64,000 bases of DNA from JBGAKG01 sp044224495. GTDB lineage: Bacteria; Myxococcota_A; Polyangia; Polyangiales; Polyangiaceae. Below are positions 61,894 to 64,000 of the stretch, in pieces. The stretch spans positions 62,001-126,000 of the forward strand of contig JBGAKG010000024.1 of assembly GCA_044224495.1 (NCBI GenBank). Direction: 5' to 3'. The notes under the pieces were generated by a model. The model was not told the DNA's origin. It saw only the letters and a program-made list of their open reading frames with translations, and did no database searches. Each line of letters starts with the position of its first letter. Positions within the stretch are counted from its first letter, which is position 1. The position numbers were made by a program, and so were the translations under genes.

Positions 61894-63399
61894 ATGGCGA
61901 AGTACGTCGGCATCGACATCGGCAGCGAGCGAGTGAAGGTCGCGGTCCTCAAGACCGCGTACCGCAAGCTCGCCCTCGAGGCGCTCGAGAGCGTGCCCAT
62001 CGGCGAAGGTACGGTGGGCGCCGCGCTCAAGGAGGCCTACGCGAAGGCCGTCGGCACCCAAGGAGCGGACGGCGTCGCCGTCGCGCTGTCGGGCGTGCGC
62101 GTCTCGGCGCACCGCCTCGAGATCCCGAAGAGCGCGGAGAAGCAGCTCGAAGAAGTCCTCCCGTTCGAGATCGAAGCGCTCACGCCGCTCGAGGTCTCGG
62201 AGACCATCATCGATCATCGGCTGCTCCCGACGAAGGACGCGGACCCGAACCTCCAGGTGCTCGCGATCATCGCGCGCGAAGCCGACGTGAAGGAGCGGAT
62301 CGAGCTCGTGAAGGAGGCGACCGGCATCGAGCCCGAGCGCGTCGGCGCGGGCGCCTTCGTCCTCTCGCAGCTCGCGCAGTATCTCCCCGGGGTCGCCGAG
62401 CCCGGCCCGATCGCCGTGCTCGATCTCGGGACCAAGGGGAGCGATCTGTTGATCCTCGAGGGCGGCGAGCCGCGCTTCACGCGCTCGCTCTCGATCGGGA
62501 CCGAGGGCCTTCCCGGCACGGCGCCGAAGCTCGCGCGCGAGATCCGACTCTCGCTCGCCGCCTACCGCGCGCAGGGCGGAGCGGCGCCCGTGCACCTCTA
62601 CCTGTGCGGCGGCGGCGCGTTCGTGTCGGGAGCCGAGTCGTTCCTCCAGGGCGAGCTCGAGATCCCGACGAAGCAGGTGCCGCTCCCGTCGATCGAGCTC
62701 GCCGAGGGCGTCGCTGCCAAGACCCCGGAGCTCGCGCTCTACGCGAAGGCGATGGCGCTCGCGGCGGGCTTCACCGGCAAGGCGACCACGTTCGAGCTCC
62801 GCAAGGGTTCGCTCGCCTACGAGCGCGGCTTCGGCTGGCTCAAAGAGCGCGTCCCGGTCCTCGTCGGACTCGGCGCGGTCATCGCGCTCTCGTTCCTCCT
62901 CTCCTCGATCACGGCGATCGTCGCCGCGAACAAGGAGCGCACGGGGCTGGAGAACGCGCTCGGCTCGGTCACGAAGGAGGTCTTCAACGAGTCCACCACC
63001 AGCGCCGACCGCGCCAACGAGCTCGTCGCCGCGCAGGGGGCCGCCGACGAAGATCCGATGCCCCACGCCGACGCGTTCGACGTGATGGTGCGCCTCTCCG
63101 AGCACATCCCGCAGTCGATGACCCACGACATCGAGGAGCTCGACGTGCAGAAGGGCCACGTCGTCGTCCACGGCGTCGTGTCGAGCGTGAGCGATGCGCA
63201 ATCGATCGCCGCGTCGCTCTCGAAGAACGAGAAGTGCTTCGACGCGGTGAAGATCACGCGCACCAACCAGGTCGTCGGCGGCGAGCGTCAGAAGTACGTC
63301 CTCGAGTTCGACATCAAGTGTCCGGAGGACATCCGGGAGAAGAAGAAACCGACGTCCGGCAGCAGCGCCGCCTCGGCCTCGAGCGGAGGTAAGCCGTGA
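61894..63399 (+). CDS. gspL: Type II secretion protein L (PilM-like actin fold)
   Basis: The 501-residue product has a cytoplasmic actin-like domain starting MAKYVGIDIGSERVKVAVL and AVLDLGTKGSDLLILEGGEPRFTRSLSIG, like the PilM/GspL fold. One transmembrane helix lies at about 321-344 (VLVGLGAVIALSFLLSSITAIVAA), followed by a PilN-like/ferredoxin-fold periplasmic region and a Ser/Ala-rich tail. GspL binds GspE and anchors it to the platform. It overlaps gspM by GTGA. Confidence 0.9.
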   Translation: MAKYVGIDIGSERVKVAVLKTAYRKLALEALESVPIGEGTVGAALKEAYAKAVGTQGADGVAVALSGVRVSAHRLEIPKSAEKQLEEVLPFEIEALTPLEVSETIIDHRLLPTKDADPNLQVLAIIAREADVKERIELVKEATGIEPERVGAGAFVLSQLAQYLPGVAEPGPIAVLDLGTKGSDLLILEGGEPRFTRSLSIGTEGLPGTAPKLAREIRLSLAAYRAQGGAAPVHLYLCGGGAFVSGAESFLQGELEIPTKQVPLPSIELAEGVAAKTPELALYAKAMALAAGFTGKATTFELRKGSLAYERGFGWLKERVPVLVGLGAVIALSFLLSSITAIVAANKERTGLENALGSVTKEVFNESTTSADRANELVAAQGAADEDPMPHADAFDVMVRLSEHIPQSMTHDIEELDVQKGHVVVHGVVSSVSDAQSIAASLSKNEKCFDAVKITRTNQVVGGERQKYVLEFDIKCPEDIREKKKPTSGSSAASASSGGKP

Positions 63400-63971
63400 A
63401 GTTCCTCGACCGTTTCAACCTGAACCCGCGCGAGCGGAAGCTCGTCCAGGCGCTCATCGTCGTCGCGGCCGCGATCCTCGTCCTCGGTGTCCCGATCGGC
63501 CTCGAGTCGTGGGTGGCGAGCAAGCGCGAGGACAACCAGGCCCTGCGCGATGCGCTCGACAACGTCCAAGCAGCGCGCGGCACGATCAAGGATCGCCAAG
63601 CCAAGAAGGACGCGATCGCCCAGCGCTACCAGAACAAGGCGCCGGAGCTCGCCGGTTACCTCGAGGCTGCGGCGAAGAAGCAGAAGCTCGAGATCACGGA
63701 CTCCGTGGACCGCCCGCCGGTCCCGATCGGCAAGCGTTACACCGAGCGCAGCACCACGATTCACCTCAAGAAGACGGGGTTGCTCGCGCTGTCGCGCTTC
63801 ATCGAGTCGATCGAGCAGTCGGGGAGCCCCGTCGCGGTGACCCGCCTCAACGTCCGGCGCCGCATGGGCGAGCAGGACTCGTACGACGTCGAGCTCGGCG
63901 TGAGCGCTTGGGATCGCGCGGAGAAAGAGACCGCGGCTCCGGCCGCCTCGGCCGGGGGAGCGAAGCCGTGA
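63396..63971 (+). CDS. gspM: Type II secretion protein M
   Basis: The 191-residue product has the short start LDRFNLNPRERKLVQALI, one transmembrane helix (about 18-36), a coiled coil (about 40-85) and a ferredoxin-like domain (SRFIESIEQSGSPVAVTRLNVRRR), like GspM/PilO. It stabilises GspL. The GTG start overlaps the gspL stop by 4 bases, and its own stop overlaps the next GTG. An Ala-rich tail ends the protein. Confidence 0.88.
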   Translation: MKFLDRFNLNPRERKLVQALIVVAAAILVLGVPIGLESWVASKREDNQALRDALDNVQAARGTIKDRQAKKDAIAQRYQNKAPELAGYLEAAAKKQKLEITDSVDRPPVPIGKRYTERSTTIHLKKTGLLALSRFIESIEQSGSPVAVTRLNVRRRMGEQDSYDVELGVSAWDRAEKETAAPAASAGGAKP

Positions 63972-64000
63972 GCACCAGCGCGACCCCCGCCACGTTCAAG
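63968..64000 (+). CDS. First 11 codons of next type II secretion gene, probably gspN
   Basis: A GTG overlapping the gspM TGA (GTGA) opens an in-frame sequence of 11 codons (MSTSATPATFK) to the window edge. The position after gspM and the GTGA coupling, as between gspL and gspM, suggest a gspN-like gene. Nothing more can be said from 33 bases. Confidence 0.5.
   Translation, partial: MSTSATPATFK

Overview
The window is high-GC DNA packed with genes. There are many 4-base ATGA/GTGA stop-start overlaps, and no gap without a gene exceeds about 175 bases. Several secreted lipoproteins carry Asp/Ala-rich linkers after the lipobox cysteine, a style common in myxobacteria. Together with the type II secretion gene order, including extra small genes between gspC/gspD and gspF/gspG, this points to a chromosome of the Myxococcota, probably a Polyangiales-like myxobacterium. 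The genus is not determinable from the sequence alone. No tRNA, rRNA, CRISPR array, insertion sequence or phage gene was seen.

Region 1 (1-27.7 kb) is a surface-glycan island. At its left end a divergent module carries an SGNH hydrolase, an SxtJ-like membrane protein, a DUF5989 miniprotein and a NodU-type O-carbamoyltransferase, followed by an acyltransferase, a methyltransferase and two lipoproteins. Facing it is a second carbamoyltransferase gene translationally coupled to carA and carB, so carbamoyl-phosphate synthesis and its use sit in one transcript. Next come the genes for an amidinated diamino-uronic acid: WbpG-like amidotransferase, WbpB-like dehydrogenase, WbpD-like acetyltransferase, WbpE-like aminotransferase, HisH2-like glutaminase and HisF2/WbuZ-like synthase. 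A WbpM/FlaA1-type dehydratase, a PglC-like initiating phosphoglycosyl transferase, an uncharacterised nucleotidyltransferase and a nucleotide-sugar dehydrogenase complete the set. Between them lie a 1350-residue lipoprotein (nine ~80-residue repeats, kelch-like repeats, LamG-like domain) and a formylglycine-enzyme-fold lipoprotein. No polymerase, flippase or ordinary glycosyltransferase lies in the window, so the locus probably continues to the left or is dispersed.

Region 2 (27.7-50.2 kb) is mostly housekeeping and small accessory units. It holds hrpB, murB, a three-gene operon (TPR membrane protein, 94-residue cysteine-containing miniprotein, radical SAM/SPASM enzyme), lipoproteins, a DUF4388-DnaJ fusion, a TPR/coiled-coil membrane protein, efp, a cytochrome c-copper monooxygenase fusion, hflX, a membrane metallophosphoesterase, a CAP-domain lipoprotein, hutU, a [2Fe-2S] ferredoxin, a MarR regulator, an NtrC-type activator and a divergent lysR/doxX pair.

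Region 3 (50.25 kb to the end) is a type II secretion operon, gspC-(small)-D-E-F-(GspG-like)-G-H-I-J-K-L-M and the first codons of the next gene. It is preceded by a well-formed sigma-54 promoter candidate (GG-N10-GC) and a perfect 9-bp hairpin that buries the gspC Shine-Dalgarno sequence. An NtrC-type activator gene lies 1.6 kb upstream of that promoter, with a 26-bp perfect palindrome in front of its own start codon.
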